This document shows positions 13,736 to 25,441 of a DNA stretch of 64,000 nucleotides, piece after piece. The position numbers and the translations under genes are program-made. Origin of the DNA: Pomphorhynchus laevis (Eukaryota; Acanthocephala; Palaeacanthocephala; Echinorhynchida; Pomphorhynchidae); NCBI GenBank assembly GCA_012934845.2, contig WNNJ02000050.1, positions 1 to 64,000 on the forward strand, in the 5' to 3' direction. How positions within the stretch are numbered: the first letter of the stretch is position 1; the number at the start of each line of letters is the position of its first letter. The notes under the pieces are model-generated. The model did not search any database and was not told where the DNA came from. It worked only from the letters and a program-made list of their open reading frames with translations.

Positions 13736-14650
13736 ATACGCTGATGATATACTTCTTCATTCTCATTCGTCTCATCATTCCCTAAGCAAACTTTTCGTAT
13801 CCGCATATAATTGTCTTCGTGCTCTATCAGAACGTCTAATTTCTTTGCGCCTGTCCCTCAATCCTACGAAATCTAAAGTGTTATGGATTTTACCCTCCAC
13901 TGTTTCTGTTTTTCCTCCTTCTCTCTATCTTCAGACCACAATTATTCCTGTTGTAGATAAACTAGTATTTCTAGGTATTCACTTCGACAATAACGTGCAT
14001 CTCGATCCCTTTATTCGTGATAAAACTAGGTCTTTAAATATTCTTCTCCGTGATATTCGTCTCGTCAGAAATTCTCTAGATTTTAGTTCTTGTAAATCTC
14101 TTATCTCCTCCCTTCTTTTCCCACGTATTGATTACTGTCTTAGCCTTCTCGTCTTATCTTCAAAGTCATTCCTTAAACCTTTTCAGCGCCTCATTAAGAC
14201 TGCTGTGCGCATCCTTTTCGACTTCGTAAATTCGATCATATATCTTCCTATTTATCAAAACTTGAATGGCTCAGTATTGAATATCGCGTTCGTTTTTGTC
14301 TGCTTTGTCTAACTTATCACCTTCTCCATTGTAATTCTCCTTCTTATCTATATCTGCCAACTCTAAGTGAATCTCGCTATCTTTCTACTCACATACGTTC
14401 CTGTGATTCTCTTATGCTACACGTACCTCTTCACTCAACCAACTTCGGCCGTCGATCTCTACATATCGATGCTCCTCTCCTTTGGAATTCCTCACCTAAT
14501 CATCTGCGATCATCATCATCCTCACTCCAATTTTTCAAAAAGTAACTAAAATCGATGCTACTAGACGATTTACTTTTTTTATCTGTTTCGCTTTTGTGGG
14601 CTTGTAAGCACACAGTCTGTGTGCATTTGCCACATTAAAAACACTTACAA
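13731..14650 (+). mobile_element. CR1/L2-like LINE, 3' fragment
   Basis: An open stretch starts at the RT catalytic motif, CPYADDILLHSH (about 13,728), and runs to 14,312 with LSLNPTKSKVLW, LVFLGIHFDNNV and a thumb-like helix region. A second frame, about 14,340-14,565, gives LHVPLHSTNFGRRSL and APLLWNSSPNHLR, then a stop. This is the conserved C-terminus of CR1/L2/Daphne-type LINEs (WNSLPxxLR). The copy is 5'-truncated just before YADD. The 3' tail (GTGTGCATTTGCCACATTAA) reaches ~14,640, where PLE sequence begins. Clade is inferred from the C-terminal motif only. Confidence 0.7.
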
Positions 14651-14654
14651 ATAT

Positions 14655-15054
14655 AAGATATATACTTTCTTTATCATTAATATTGGTTTTATTAAGAATG
14701 AGGCTAGCTGGATAAATTTGTTCGCTTATTGAATAAAAAAATAGCTAGAATTAAATACACATATATCATCAATATATCGAAACATATATTTCATATCTTT
14801 CTATAATTTAGATTTATTTTTTAAACAGTTATGAACAAATTTATATTCTATAAAGCTTAAAAATAAGTCAGCTATAATTGGGATACTATTACCACCCATT
14901 GAAACACCTTTTATTTGTCTAAATATAGATGTCCCTACCTTTAAATATTTTTGATTTATTAAAATATTTAAGGATTCTATTAATTCAATTTTATCCATAT
15001 ATTTATATTTACTTGATGGTTTAATTTTTGTTAGATAGGCGTTATAGTTATTAT

Positions 15055-15137
<83 letters not shown>

Positions 15138-15790
15138 TTTTCCGAATATAAGATTAATTAATTTTTCTAATGCGTCTTTTATATCTATTAAATCTAGATT
15201 TGTATAAAGAGTAGTAAAATCGTACCTATTTATACTCTGAAAATTTGTTTCTTTTGTGTGTTCTAAAAATTCTTTTGTGGAATTAATACTGAAAGAATGT
15301 TTTATACCAGTATTAATTTCGATTACCCTACAATATTTTTGTAGGGTAATATGAACTACATATGAACCTAGGTTTTATTGGATTGTTATGTAATTTTAGA
15401 TTCCAATATAATATAGGTATAGTTTTATTATGATTTAATTTATATACCCTTCTTATCCATTATAGAACAATGACTTGTAATAACTGTTTCTAAATTTAAA
15501 TCTTTACATTTATTTATTGTGTTTATATTTAAATTATTATAATTAACTTATTTCATCAGTATATCATAAAGCTTTTTGCATATGAACACAAAGTTATTAC
15601 TAGCTTTATCAATAGCATTGGGTGGCATTGAATAGCATTTATCTCTAATTCTATCTGATATATAAGCTTTCCAAATGTTTATCTTTGATGTGTTTAAGCT
15701 TTCATTATTAATCAGCTGAGCAAAGTAAGCATTTAAGTCATTATATAACCAATTGTAAATTTTATTTTTATTGTTATTATTTAATAACAA
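14655..15790 (-). mobile_element. Penelope-like element, reverse-transcriptase part (fossil)
   Basis: Minus-strand reading, N to C: NDLNAYFAQLIN and SKINIWKAYISDRIRDKCYS (15,770-15,650); NRYDFTTLYTNLDLIDIKDAL near 15,230-15,150; a (TA)n tract; KVGTSIFRQIKGVSMGGN with ADLFLSFIEY (14,960-14,830); and FRYIDDICVF near 14,780. These correspond to the RT motifs of the PLE type in which DFTTLYT and GxxMG precede YIDD. No GIY-YIG part is present. It is an old broken copy, and the same family supplied the fragment at 80-900. A ~50-bp piece from its left edge also occurs inverted at 24,505-24,560. Confidence 0.7.
15056..15134. repeat. (TA)n microsatellite, ~40 units
   Basis: Uninterrupted TA dinucleotides within the PLE remnant. 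The tract separates two conserved RT segments, so it grew after the element was dead or in a non-functional copy. Confidence 0.95.
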
Positions 15791-16560
15791 TAACGAGATT
15801 GGAAAACGACTTCTGTAAGCAGATGTCAATTGACAACACAACTCGTGCTACTCGGATTCTTGAAAAGGAGGGGGCATTGGGTGGGATACACAATCTATCC
15901 TCTGAAGTAGATGGTAAGAGTGTAAGTTTAATCCTCAAAGAGAAAAATGCTGAAGCGGCCGAGATTATGTCGTCTGCCATCTTAAATAAACCATTGAGCG
16001 ACAGTATGCTATTTCACCCAATAATATTTTCATCAATCGACACGACCTCGATAGTGGAGGCGGCACTACGAACAATGGGATCTGCTGTCCATCCGGAACC
16101 GACGCATCAATGTGGCGCTATTTTCTCTGTAACTTTGGAAATGATTCAAGGGTGTTGGCAGAGGCGATGGCTGGCCTTGCAATTCTTCTGGCATCGAAAC
16201 AGATTCCTGTCAGTTGTGTTATGTAATTAACTGCGTGCAAGCCAGTAGTTCTTGACAAGAAGCCTGGCGTCAGGCCAATAGGAATATGTGAGGTTCCTCG
16301 CAGAATAATCAGCAAAGTTATCCTTCGAAAAATAAACAAGCACATTCAGACGATCGCAGGCAGTCTCCAATTATGTGCCGGTCAAAACTGCGGAGTTGAG
16401 CAAGTCATTCATGATCTCAGATTCAAGTTTGAAAGTGACTCGACATGGAGCTACCCTGCTTAAGGCGGTTACAGGCTGGAACAAGATCTATAAAGATCTA
16501 TCACATTCACTCCACGCGCTACGTTACCTGGTTATTGGCCATTACCTGGTTTCTTAAACG
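15790..16560 (+). mobile_element. RLE-family retroelement, copy A (RT N-terminal half)
   Basis: The frame 15,799-16,230 reads TRATRILEKEGALGGIHNL, a helix region, then SMLFHPIIFSSIDTTSIVEAALRT. This is the stretch that precedes the RT in this family and parallels 40,340-40,560 in copy C. Another frame then reads KKPGVRPIGICE near 16,260 and LQLCAGQNCGVEQVIHDLRF near 16,370-16,430, equal to VRPIRIGEVLRR and FQLCAGQRCGTEIAVHSVR in copy C. It stops before the palm motifs. 3'-truncated and broken in several frames. It abuts the PLE remnant at ~15,790. Confidence 0.7.
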
Positions 16561-17440
16561 TGATCACGTGAAGCAGTTTACATTTTAAAGTGTAAACACC
16601 TTGGGATGCAAACTTCTCCCTTTTTTAAAAAATTAATAATTCATCAAACTTGCTTGAAAATAAGAAAAAATAATAGTAAAGTCGTAACCAATAATACATA
16701 GTTTCAGTATTTCTGACAGAGATCATTTTTTAAAACAATAATTATAATTAATATAGAACTAATATTGATAATAAAATGCATCATATTATGTGTAAATAAT
16801 GTCATATAATAAAATGAACAAATACTAAATTTATACTACAAAATTTAATTATTTGATTATATAAATTAGTTGCTTTTAATTCAAATTACGATATCGTGTG
16901 AATCTATAATATTATTGACTATAAATTATTAAAATTTATATTTAATTTTACAGTTCAGTCACTAATTTATTGTTTCAAGACGTTACTAGTAATATTTTTG
17001 TTTATTTAAATATCGACATGAAATTGCAAAGTGTAAAATTAATATAACTAAAAGTATTTTAAAGCCACGAAATTATTGTTTTCGTCTGTTTTTAGTATTA
17101 GCATTTATTTAACTTTGTAGATATCCATTATAACTCTGTGTATAACCCCACCGCAATCATAGTTTCCATATAAAGTAGATAAATAGCAGATACGGTTATA
17201 TTATTTTAGATAATTGAAAATATATAAAAATTCGAATAACCGTTACTTTCAGCTATGATCAAATGAACTTATAACTATTTTGCAGCTATTTTAAAAAATT
17301 AATGAATTATTAAAGTAAAAAAACATTATTGCTGTGCGTTAACATAAAAATATCATGTTTACAAATTAATAATAATAATAGATTTTCTTACTAACACAAA
17401 AGGATAAATAAGTAAATATTAACAACAGAAAGTCCAAGAC
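16561..17440. other. AT-rich interval, no gene seen
   Basis: No frame, RNA or repeat recognised. The right end should contain the 3' untranslated end of the LINE that follows on the minus strand, but no clear poly-A tract marks it. Confidence 0.4.
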
Positions 17441-17487
17441 AAATAGTTCCGAAGCAGATCTTCATAATCATTGTCTAGTCTTCACCA

Positions 17488-19950
17488 TTATTCTGGCCTC
17501 AAATCCATGGGGATCTGAGCCCCCCAACCAATCCAACACGCCGCTTTCCGATTGAACCACCCGGGGTCTCTCACCCCCCGAAGAATCCAATCGGTGCGGA
17601 CGATACTGGGTAAACGAGAGACGAGGAGCTTAAGAAACCTTAGCCTTTGTTCTGGGGGACGTCCTCTTGAGAAGAAGACTAATCCCGAGATAGCCCAGGT
17701 ACCCCAAAGGCGTACCTGGGTTTTCCCATTCAACGACAGATGCTGAGCCCGTTTCAGAGCCCACCTAGCTCTCTTCAGGATACGTTTGAGTCTATCCAGG
17801 TCGGCTTTCGCCGACCAGTTCACCGAAACGGTGAACCCCAGGTATTTTACTCGACTTGTGAAGGAAGGGAGTGGTTCAGAGGCAAATATGGAGGAGAGCG
17901 CCGAGAGTGCTAGTCTCTTAAGTTTTTTCTTCGTCGCAGGGGAGCCATGAAAAACTACCACCTGCGATTTTGCGGAGTTTAAAATAAGATTGGATTGGGG
18001 TAGCTGGTCTTTTAATCTTGAAAAGAAACGGCTGATGTCAGAGACTACGTCTTTACACCTGCGTTCAGAGAACAGGGCTGTGGTGTCATCAGCGTACACC
18101 ACTAGACGTTGTTCACGTTTAAATATTTTAAATAGAATAATTGAGGCAGCAAGATATAAGATTGGAGAAAGTGGTGAACCTTGAGGCACACCCGTAATAG
18201 GGTAGAACTGACGCGCATCAGGGTCGTCCTCATAATAAAATCGCTTGGTGTACAGCAGTATCTCCACCCTGTTAACGATTCTCGCAGGCAACCCGAGGGA
18301 CCTGAGAGAAGAGATAACAAATGGAATGGAGATGCGATCAAATATAGCGGAAAAATCAAGGAAAACAGCCACAGCTAGTTGATGACTGTTCTCCTGACAA
18401 AACCGATGCACTTCACCAACTGCTGAATGGACCGAGCGACCTTTGACAAACCCATGGAATCCAGGTGGGATTAAATTTCGCCTAATCAAATGATCGCGGA
18501 TTCTACGCGCAAGCGCTTTTTCGTAGATCGAGACGAGGGAATTTTGAATCGAAATGGGCCGCAGGTCTTTAGGACAAGAGACCGGATACTTTTTTGGAAT
18601 AAAAACTCTCTTGCTAATGTTGATGCCGGCCACATCGGATGGGGTGGCTAATAGCATTGTGACGGCCACCTCCCTTCTTTGATCGGCTGTCAATAGCTGA
18701 CAGACACGAGAAGATAGTGGAGCGACGGATTTGGAGGTGCCCGGAAGAGGCCCCCAGGCGTTGAGAATATCTGTGACAGATAAGTCTCTACTCCTGAAGT
18801 CTCCCCAGGGCGGGATTGGTTGCGGTGATTGCGTGGCTCCATAATTGTGTAAGGATAGTGACTCCGCTAAAACTTTATCAAGGCCTATACTACCGATCCA
18901 GCCCAAGGCCCTATCCTTCCAACAAACAAACTTCTCCTTCTTGAATATCTTCCAAAAGGAAGACTAAGAAGGGTTCAAACGAGCAATATTCGTCCTATAC
19001 CTACTCAGCTGGAACCTATATCTAGTGCTCCAGTATTCCTTCGAGAGGGTTTGTCTGGCGGAAGCAGAGAGATTAGGAAGGTTCAACAATTTAGCTAGGA
19101 CCTTGAGTTTTGTCGGAGTGGGATTGTATAAGCGACCTTTATAGGTAGTCGATAAAATCGCGGTAGCTTGCGAAGAGAGGTAGGAATTAAATTTGGATAA
19201 ACTCTCATTACCAATTCGGGGGAAGCGTTGGATAGCTGCCTGGAAGAAAGCCACTCTGATCGGGTCAAAGTGGAATCTTCTACGAAGCAGTGTATCCTCT
19301 TCTAACCGCCAACGAATTAGATCATGAGAGGTGGACAGATGTTGTCGCGACTGCTCCGTACAGAAGGGTTTTAGCAACCACTTCTCATGGATCAGTAATA
19401 AGTCGAGGAGTGAATTCGTTGATATGCAATGAAAGGTGGGTGAGGGTGGTTTATGAATAAGATAACCGTTCCTGGCTCTGCGGAGTGCTGCATTAATCCA
19501 ACGACCAGTTCTGTCGTTAAAGTCACCTAGTACCATGTCGTAGCCGCCATCAATTATACCATCCAGGAGAGCACGGTTCTTGTGGACCTCCCCTGGACGG
19601 ATGTAGACATTGGATAGACTGAGGCGTTTACCGTTCTTAACGAGTGAAACTACCAAACAGGACAGGGCTGAACAAGAGTAATTTAGCAGGAGGGAAGATC
19701 TTAGGGAGCACTTAACTAAGGTCAAGAGTCCTTGAGATGAAGAGGAGTGAGGTGGGGTTATGTACGGAGTATAGTGTGAACAAATTTGCTTTGGGATAAA
19801 TCGAGTAATGTCCTGGGGGAGACGAATAGACCGCGTCTCCTGAAGGACTATAACATCTGCGTCTCTTCCAGATAAAAGTCTAAGGGCAGAAGCACCTCCC
19901 GAATTCCACTGAAGAATATTCAGTGAAAAAGGCTCGGGTTTACTCACCAT
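17488..19950 (-). CDS. LINE ORF2: APE endonuclease and reverse transcriptase, one in-frame stop
   Basis: Encodes the enzyme that nicks target DNA and copies the element's RNA in place (target-primed reverse transcription). The endonuclease half (19,950-18,967) shows LNILQWNSGGAS, VIVLQETRS, MVLGDFNDRTGRW, NSLLDLLLI and TSHDLIRW at the positions of the APE motifs. The RT half (18,963-17,488) shows DLRPISIQNSLV, HGFVKGRSVHSAV, FLDFSAIFDRI, GVPQGSPLSPILY, YADDTTALF and VKYLGFTV, then a C-terminal region with CWIGWGAQ. The two halves are in the same frame and are separated only by a TAG at 18,964-18,966. Total length is ~820 codons, somewhat short for the group. The start at 19,950 is chosen because ATG overlaps the ORF1 stop. 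The final endonuclease motif is SHD rather than SDH. Confidence 0.85.
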
Positions 19951-21205
19951 TGTGGCAGATCAGTTGGACGGGAGCAGCCAACCTAGACAGAACTAGGTGC
20001 AAGAGGGTCACCCCCTTGCCACTAGCCCCATCCGAGGCCGGAGCCCCCTGGGCAATATCTTCATTTCCCCTCGTTGTATTCTTTTCCTTCAGCAGTCGCC
20101 CGACCTTCAGTGGTGGGACTTTCGGAGCGGAGGCGCCGCGTTTTTTGCTGGACTGCAATACTGAGGCCACCGGTTCTGGGGCCGCACCCAAGAGAGATGA
20201 AACTAACTGTTTGATCATAAGCTCCATGGAGGCAATAGTTTCGGTTTTATTCTTGTTCATAATCCTCATCAGATCAGCATCAGACATTCTACCATCCACG
20301 ATGACAGGACCTTTTGCTGCATCCACGAAGGAGGATTTCGGTTGATAGGGAGTGACAAAACTCTTTTTGTAATCTTTAAACACCTGGCACCTTCTTGACC
20401 AGGCGGGGTGTGCTCCCTTGCAATTCGAGCAGACTGGGGGAGCAGCACATTTTTCCCCCAATAGCAAATGATGACAGGACTCATTACCACAAACCCCACA
20501 GTGAGGTGTGGCAGAACAGGTAGATTTCCAGTGGCCCCACTTGTGACAACCCCCGCAATGAGGGTAAGTGAGGTTGTCCTGTTCAACCAGCTGGAAGGAA
20601 AGGTTGTACCCTAGGAACGGGTTACTTCTACTATTTGCCAGAACCTGTGCTTTGTTCAATTCAGCGGAGCAGAAAGCGATTGGAAGGTCCGCACCATCCC
20701 TTCCCTTTAGTTGTCTTAAATTCGTTAAATCATATCTTTCCTGAATCAAGTTAAGATCTTCCTCCTCCATCTGAGGAGGGAAGTTAGAAATTTTAATAGT
20801 TGCCAAGATTGGCTTCAAAGTAATTGTCCCAATATCCTTCATATGAGCCCCAAAGTACTCGTTAAATTCTTTTAAAATGTCGTGGCTCGTGAAAGATACT
20901 CTTAGAGAGTTATCAAGTACTTTAACCGAGTTAAATATAATGCGATTGTTACGTTTCATTGCAAATTCCCGAAGAAATGTCTTGAAAAGGCAATGCTTTT
21001 CTATCGGTTTGATTGCCGTGATTATCGCGAGATTTACTAATTTAGGTACTGGAGGGAGTAACCCCTCTTCATTTTGAGAATCACAAACGTTACTTACTTT
21101 GTTTTGCTTGTTAAAGGATGAAACTGTACCTGAAAATGTTGAATTCCCTTCGAAATTGGAGGAATTTTGCATCGTTTTAGTGGAATTGTTTGAAAGCTCC
21201 GACAC
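19940..21205 (-). CDS. LINE ORF1: RNA-binding protein with three zinc knuckles
   Basis: 421 residues, uninterrupted. Residues 1-50 are Ser/Asn-rich. Residues ~85-210 look like the RRM-type domain of these elements (IIFNSVKVLDNSLRVSF; ILATIKISNFPP). Residues 217-273 hold three Cys/His knuckles: CGGCHKWGHWKSTC, a C-x2-C...C group (CGVCGNESC), and CSNCKGAHPAWSRRC. The C-terminal ~140 residues are rich in Lys, Ala and Ser. In this family ORF1 binds the element RNA to form the ribonucleoprotein. It ends in CACAATGGTGAGTAA, where the ORF2 ATG lies one base off frame, so ORF2 may be translated by reinitiation (inference). Confidence 0.85.
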   Translation of the reverse strand: MSELSNNSTKTMQNSSNFEGNSTFSGTVSSFNKQNKVSNVCDSQNEEGLLPPVPKLVNLAIITAIKPIEKHCLFKTFLREFAMKRNNRIIFNSVKVLDNSLRVSFTSHDILKEFNEYFGAHMKDIGTITLKPILATIKISNFPPQMEEEDLNLIQERYDLTNLRQLKGRDGADLPIAFCSAELNKAQVLANSRSNPFLGYNLSFQLVEQDNLTYPHCGGCHKWGHWKSTCSATPHCGVCGNESCHHLLLGEKCAAPPVCSNCKGAHPAWSRRCQVFKDYKKSFVTPYQPKSSFVDAAKGPVIVDGRMSDADLMRIMNKNKTETIASMELMIKQLVSSLLGAAPEPVASVLQSSKKRGASAPKVPPLKVGRLLKEKNTTRGNEDIAQGAPASDGASGKGVTLLHLVLSRLAAPVQLICHNGE

Positions 21206-21734
21206 GTTTTGCTCCGTACGGAATGTAAATTACATGTTACTGTTTACAAATTAATCGTTCGTTGACAGCATTTACCTTAGAATTAATTTAGCGTTAATAT
21301 GTACAGTTAAATACTGTCGTTTAAGCGAAATATAAAAAGAGTACTTGGCTTATATGATTTACGGTGTTTTATTGTTTGATAACAAAGATAGTATGTAATG
21401 TTTGTGTTGTTATCGTTTCTCCTTCATTTTATTTTATAACCGAATATTAAAGATGCTAGAGTAGGAAGCGAAAAACTAGTAGAAAACGGTTTTAAAGAAT
21501 ATAATGTAGTAATCTATCATTACATCATATAAATCAAATATATAGAAATACATTTTATCAGTAAACCAATAACGTTGTACATTCCTCAACCTATTATTTA
21601 AAAAACTTCTTTCCACGTATTACTGTGTTGAGGTAGGTCATTCAATATTCACATTTTCAGCTTAATTCTTTAGATAAATCAGAATTTATACAGAATTAAT
21701 TATAAATTAAAGTTTAATATAAAATTTAATGAAA

Positions 21735-22270
21735 CGAATTTCGGCTATACATTTTATATATACATTTTATATACAAATATATTTTAAAATTCCTAAAAAG
21801 CAAATTAGCAATTTAATAAAACTAATTTCGGCTATACATTTTATATATACATTTATATATTAAATGTATTCCTGAAATTCTGAAAAGCAAAATAGCAACT
21901 TAAAAAACTGATTTCGGCTATATATTATATATATTTATATATTAAATGTATTTCTGAAATTCTTAAAAGCAAAATAGCAACTTAAAAAACTGATTTTGGC
22001 TATACATTTTGGTTATACATATATATTTTATATATAAAATGTATTTTTAAAATTCTTAAAAAGCAAATTAGCAATTTAATAAACTGATTTTGGCTATGTA
22101 TTTTATATATACATTTGTATATTAAATGTATTTCTAAAATTCTAAAATCAAATTAGCAATTTAATAAAACTGATTTTCGCTATACATTTTATATATACAT
22201 TTATATATTAAATATATTTTTGAAATTCTTAAAAAGCAAATTAGCAATTTAATAAAACTGATTTTGGTGT
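21735..22270. repeat. ~88-bp tandem repeat, six units
   Basis: Units share GATTTTGGCTATACATTTTA, a TATATACATTTATATATTAA-like palindromic middle, and TCTTAAAAAGCAAATTAGCA, with starts near 21,740, 21,828, 21,912, 21,993, 22,085 and 22,172. Units differ by small indels. The array lies ~0.5 kb beyond the 5' end of LINE ORF1. Confidence 0.85.
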
Positions 22271-24284
22271 ATGTAGATCATTATGTATATATAATGATTA
22301 TATACATTATGTTTATCATTTATTACATCTGTAGTGTTCTCTTTAATACTTTGTACTCTTACTTTAAATACAATCGACTCTAATAATACATTAAAGTCAA
22401 TTATTGATAATTAATTCATTGATAGTTAATGGACTGCTAATAATTTTCCATTTTCGTATTCGATATAAGTATTGTAACATTCTTTTGTGTTCTCAATTAC
22501 CAATTTTTGATAATAATTGTATTAGCAATCGAAATTGTTAAACATATTTGCTTTTTGGTCCTTTATGTGGACAATAAATGTCAAGCATTTCTAAAATATA
22601 ATTTATTTTTCTTTATTTCTTTATCTGTAGAAACAACAAAATATTTGAATTAAATTGCTTAATAACTAAAGCAAATAAAAGTATAAATTATCTAATTGTT
22701 AGCGTCTGTTAACATATGGTTTTAAATTAGTTTTAAAATTGATATTTAGTGTATAACTTTTAAAATGAATTTTAATTTGATTATTAAAATATATAAATTT
22801 TAATATTCGATCAAAAAATAATAAAAATATAAAATTTTCTATATTAAGACATATTAACAAGAAGTATGTGCACGTATTAGCAGATTCCAGTGCGTCTAAC
22901 AGCCTTACTAATGTCATTGTTATAAAGCTTAGGTTGTATCACAACATTAAGTTACATTCAATGTTTTAATTGTGTTCTGAATTTCAGTTAAATTTATACG
23001 ATATTTGGTTAAATTATTTCGTGTTGACAGCATATGATTTAGTTATCTTGGTTTGCTGCTTTGTGTATGCTCGAAAATAATAATCAAAATTTTCTAAAAA
23101 CTTTCATATTATAATTTTTTAATTACTGTTACCTGCAGAAGTTTGCAAATAAGCACTCGTAATTTCCCGATTATTTAAAACGTTCATTTTAATCATCTGT
23201 GCAATACGAGAATCTTAATTTTGCGACAGCAAATTTACAATTCAGAACTCTTAAACGATTGTAGTTTTTGTCCCATTACACTAATCTTTAATGTTATGTA
23301 CTCCATCGAATATAAATTCGAATATGTTAATGAAATAATATGACAAATGTGTTAAATTCTCAGAATACATACTTTTAATCGCACTGTTTTTGAATTTATG
23401 ATTTTTCCAATGTTGTTATTTGCACGATATTGCAGATTGTATAAGCTAAATTTTAATGCATTCTATAAAGCATTCGTTCTGATTGTTTTATAAGCAAAAA
23501 TTGTGTACTTTAAACAATTAAAAATCGCGATTGTCCACATCCTAAACTAAACGTTAATAATATTGTTTATCTTTTTGTTAATGACAATAATTTTAAATTG
23601 TTTCTGCTAGCCAGAGTATTTGCCCTAGGTAGGCTCGAGTTGGCTAATAATATAGTAATTATATTAACAAAATAAAATAATTTTTATGAATGACCGAAAC
23701 AATGAGTATAAGATTCGATCATTGCTAGTAAATCCATTGATGCATTGATGCTACTTTTAGGAATTCTGCAAGCATACACCACTCATATACGTCCATATAA
23801 AAATAGTTCCTAGTTCTGTGTCCTTTGTGATTTAATATATTATAATTGTTACCTGACTTAAGTTATAAATAATATCTTCGAATTTCGTAAACTACATTTT
23901 CAGTCTACTCTGAAAAATGGGATTTTAATCGTTTGAATTCTAATTGATGTTGCTGATTGTAAAGTAAATGACAGGATAACTGTAAAACTTCCAAATTTGT
24001 AATGCTCGTTTTTGTACTAAGTGATATTGAAAAATATTAAAGTTATTATTCACATTGAGTGAACATGCATTTACGTTTTTGTGAAATTTTAATATTTGAT
24101 TGTGTACATGATGCTGTAGACGTATGATGTACATACATGATGTACATACTGTAGACGTAAATGTCGCATAACCAAAATATCAAATACATAATATTATAAT
24201 TTTTATTTCACGTAAGTTTTTATAATTTTGTTCTTTCCCGGGTATTACGAACATCAATTAAAATCAATTATCAACTTATATTGT
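22271..24284. other. AT-rich interval, no gene seen
   Basis: No recognisable frame or element. The short minus-strand frames at 22,699-22,917 and 23,940-24,134 have no family resemblance and are not called. Confidence 0.4.
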
Positions 24285-24415
24285 AAAGATTACTTATATT
24301 ACTATATAAGTAATCTTATAAGATTACTTATATAGTAATCTTATATTACTTATAAGATTACTTATATAGTAATCTTATATTACTTATAAGATTACTTATA
24401 TTGTAAAGATTTAAT
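24285..24415. repeat. Palindromic tandem repeat around TTACTTATATAGTAATC
   Basis: Repeats of TACTTATAAGATTACTTATA and AGTAATCTTATATTACTTAT, each self-complementary in part, so the whole can fold on itself. It lies at the edge of HCR copy 3. Confidence 0.8.
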
Positions 24416-25265
24416 TTATATCGTAAAGATGACATATTTAAATTTACAAGAAACATATTGCATGAGCATTCATACATAATAAATAATATTAAATTATAAA
24501 TACTAGGTAGCTTTATTCTTAATAAAACCAATATTAATGATAAAGAAGGTATATATCTAGATATGAACATTAAATTAACATTAACTAATTTAAGGATACA
24601 TAAAATAATTTCAAGGATACTGTAAACAAATTATTATTTTTAAATTATTATTTAAAAATAATATTATTATTATTAAATTATTATTGACATATTTAAATTT
24701 ACAAATATTTTTGTATGATCATTAATGCATAAAATAAATTATATAAAATATTTTATATAAAATATAATAAATTAAATGATGAAATTTTGAAAATTGCCAT
24801 AAAAATTAAATTAAATTAATATTGTTAATTTAATTGCCATAAAACTACTTTTAATTTATGTCGTAATAATTATTTAATATAATAATTATTTATTATATAA
24901 ATTATAATTATTTATTATTTATTATATAATTATTTAATATAATACATAAAATGATGAAATTCTAAGAATTGCAACAATATGTAATGATATTGGCATCCTT
25001 CAACATCATTTAAATAATTTAGTAGATACATATTTTTGTTGGGTGATGAATAGGAACCGAAACCCGACAGCATATCACTTCCTCCAATGACTTCTAATCC
25101 TTATTCTGATACATCGTCTGTTATTTATTAGTCGATTTATACAAATTGACTAATTATTTTAAATTTCAATTTTAAATTTTGACTTTATATAAATTATATT
25201 AAATCTGATATAACAATTATTTATTTTTAAATTATTTAAATCTTATTTAAATAATATACTCTGTA
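24400..25265 (-). repeat. HCR dispersed repeat, copy 3
   Basis: Inverted relative to the 13-kb copy: tail at 24,415-24,480 (ATCGTAAAGATGACATATTT, ATGAGCATTCAT), a second tail part at 24,950-25,035 (GGCATCCTTCAACATCATTT), core at 25,035-25,100 (GAAACCCGACAGCATATCAC) and TTATTCTGATACATCGTCTG at 25,103. It ends near GTAAGCTGATCTGATT at 25,265. A ~50-bp segment at 24,505-24,560 matches the edge of the PLE remnant at 14,660-14,710. AT-rich filler occupies 24,600-24,940. Confidence 0.6.
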
Positions 25266-25441
25266 AGCTGATCTGATTAATCTTGTGGATTAAGTTCTAC
25301 GACAAGATAAATGTTAATAATAGCAGTTTCAAACTTTCCTTTTTGTATATTCTTAATTTCTTTAATATAAAAAGTATACAATAAATATGAAAAAAAGTGT
25401 TAATAAAATAAAAATATTAATACTTTTGTTAAAAAATTCCC

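Larger units (their letters stand above)
17450..21240 (-). mobile_element. Nearly whole two-ORF LINE (Jockey/I/R1-like group)
   Basis: A 3.8-kb minus-strand element with ORF1 (21,205-19,940) and ORF2 (19,950-17,488) overlapping by 11 bases in ATGGTGAGTAA. The base composition is markedly less AT-rich than the surroundings, which suggests recent arrival or a differently composed source. ORF2 lacks an RNase H region. Group assignment (APE-type endonuclease, zinc-knuckle ORF1) is firm; clade within the Jockey/I/R1 range is not. A diverged second copy lies at 63,180-64,000 and a more distant relative at 7.25-8.26 kb. I see no obvious target-site duplication or poly-A. Confidence 0.85.

Noticed and set aside
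17552-18378. Several plus-strand frames across the LINE
   Set aside because: They are antisense shadows of ORF2, made long by its lower AT content.
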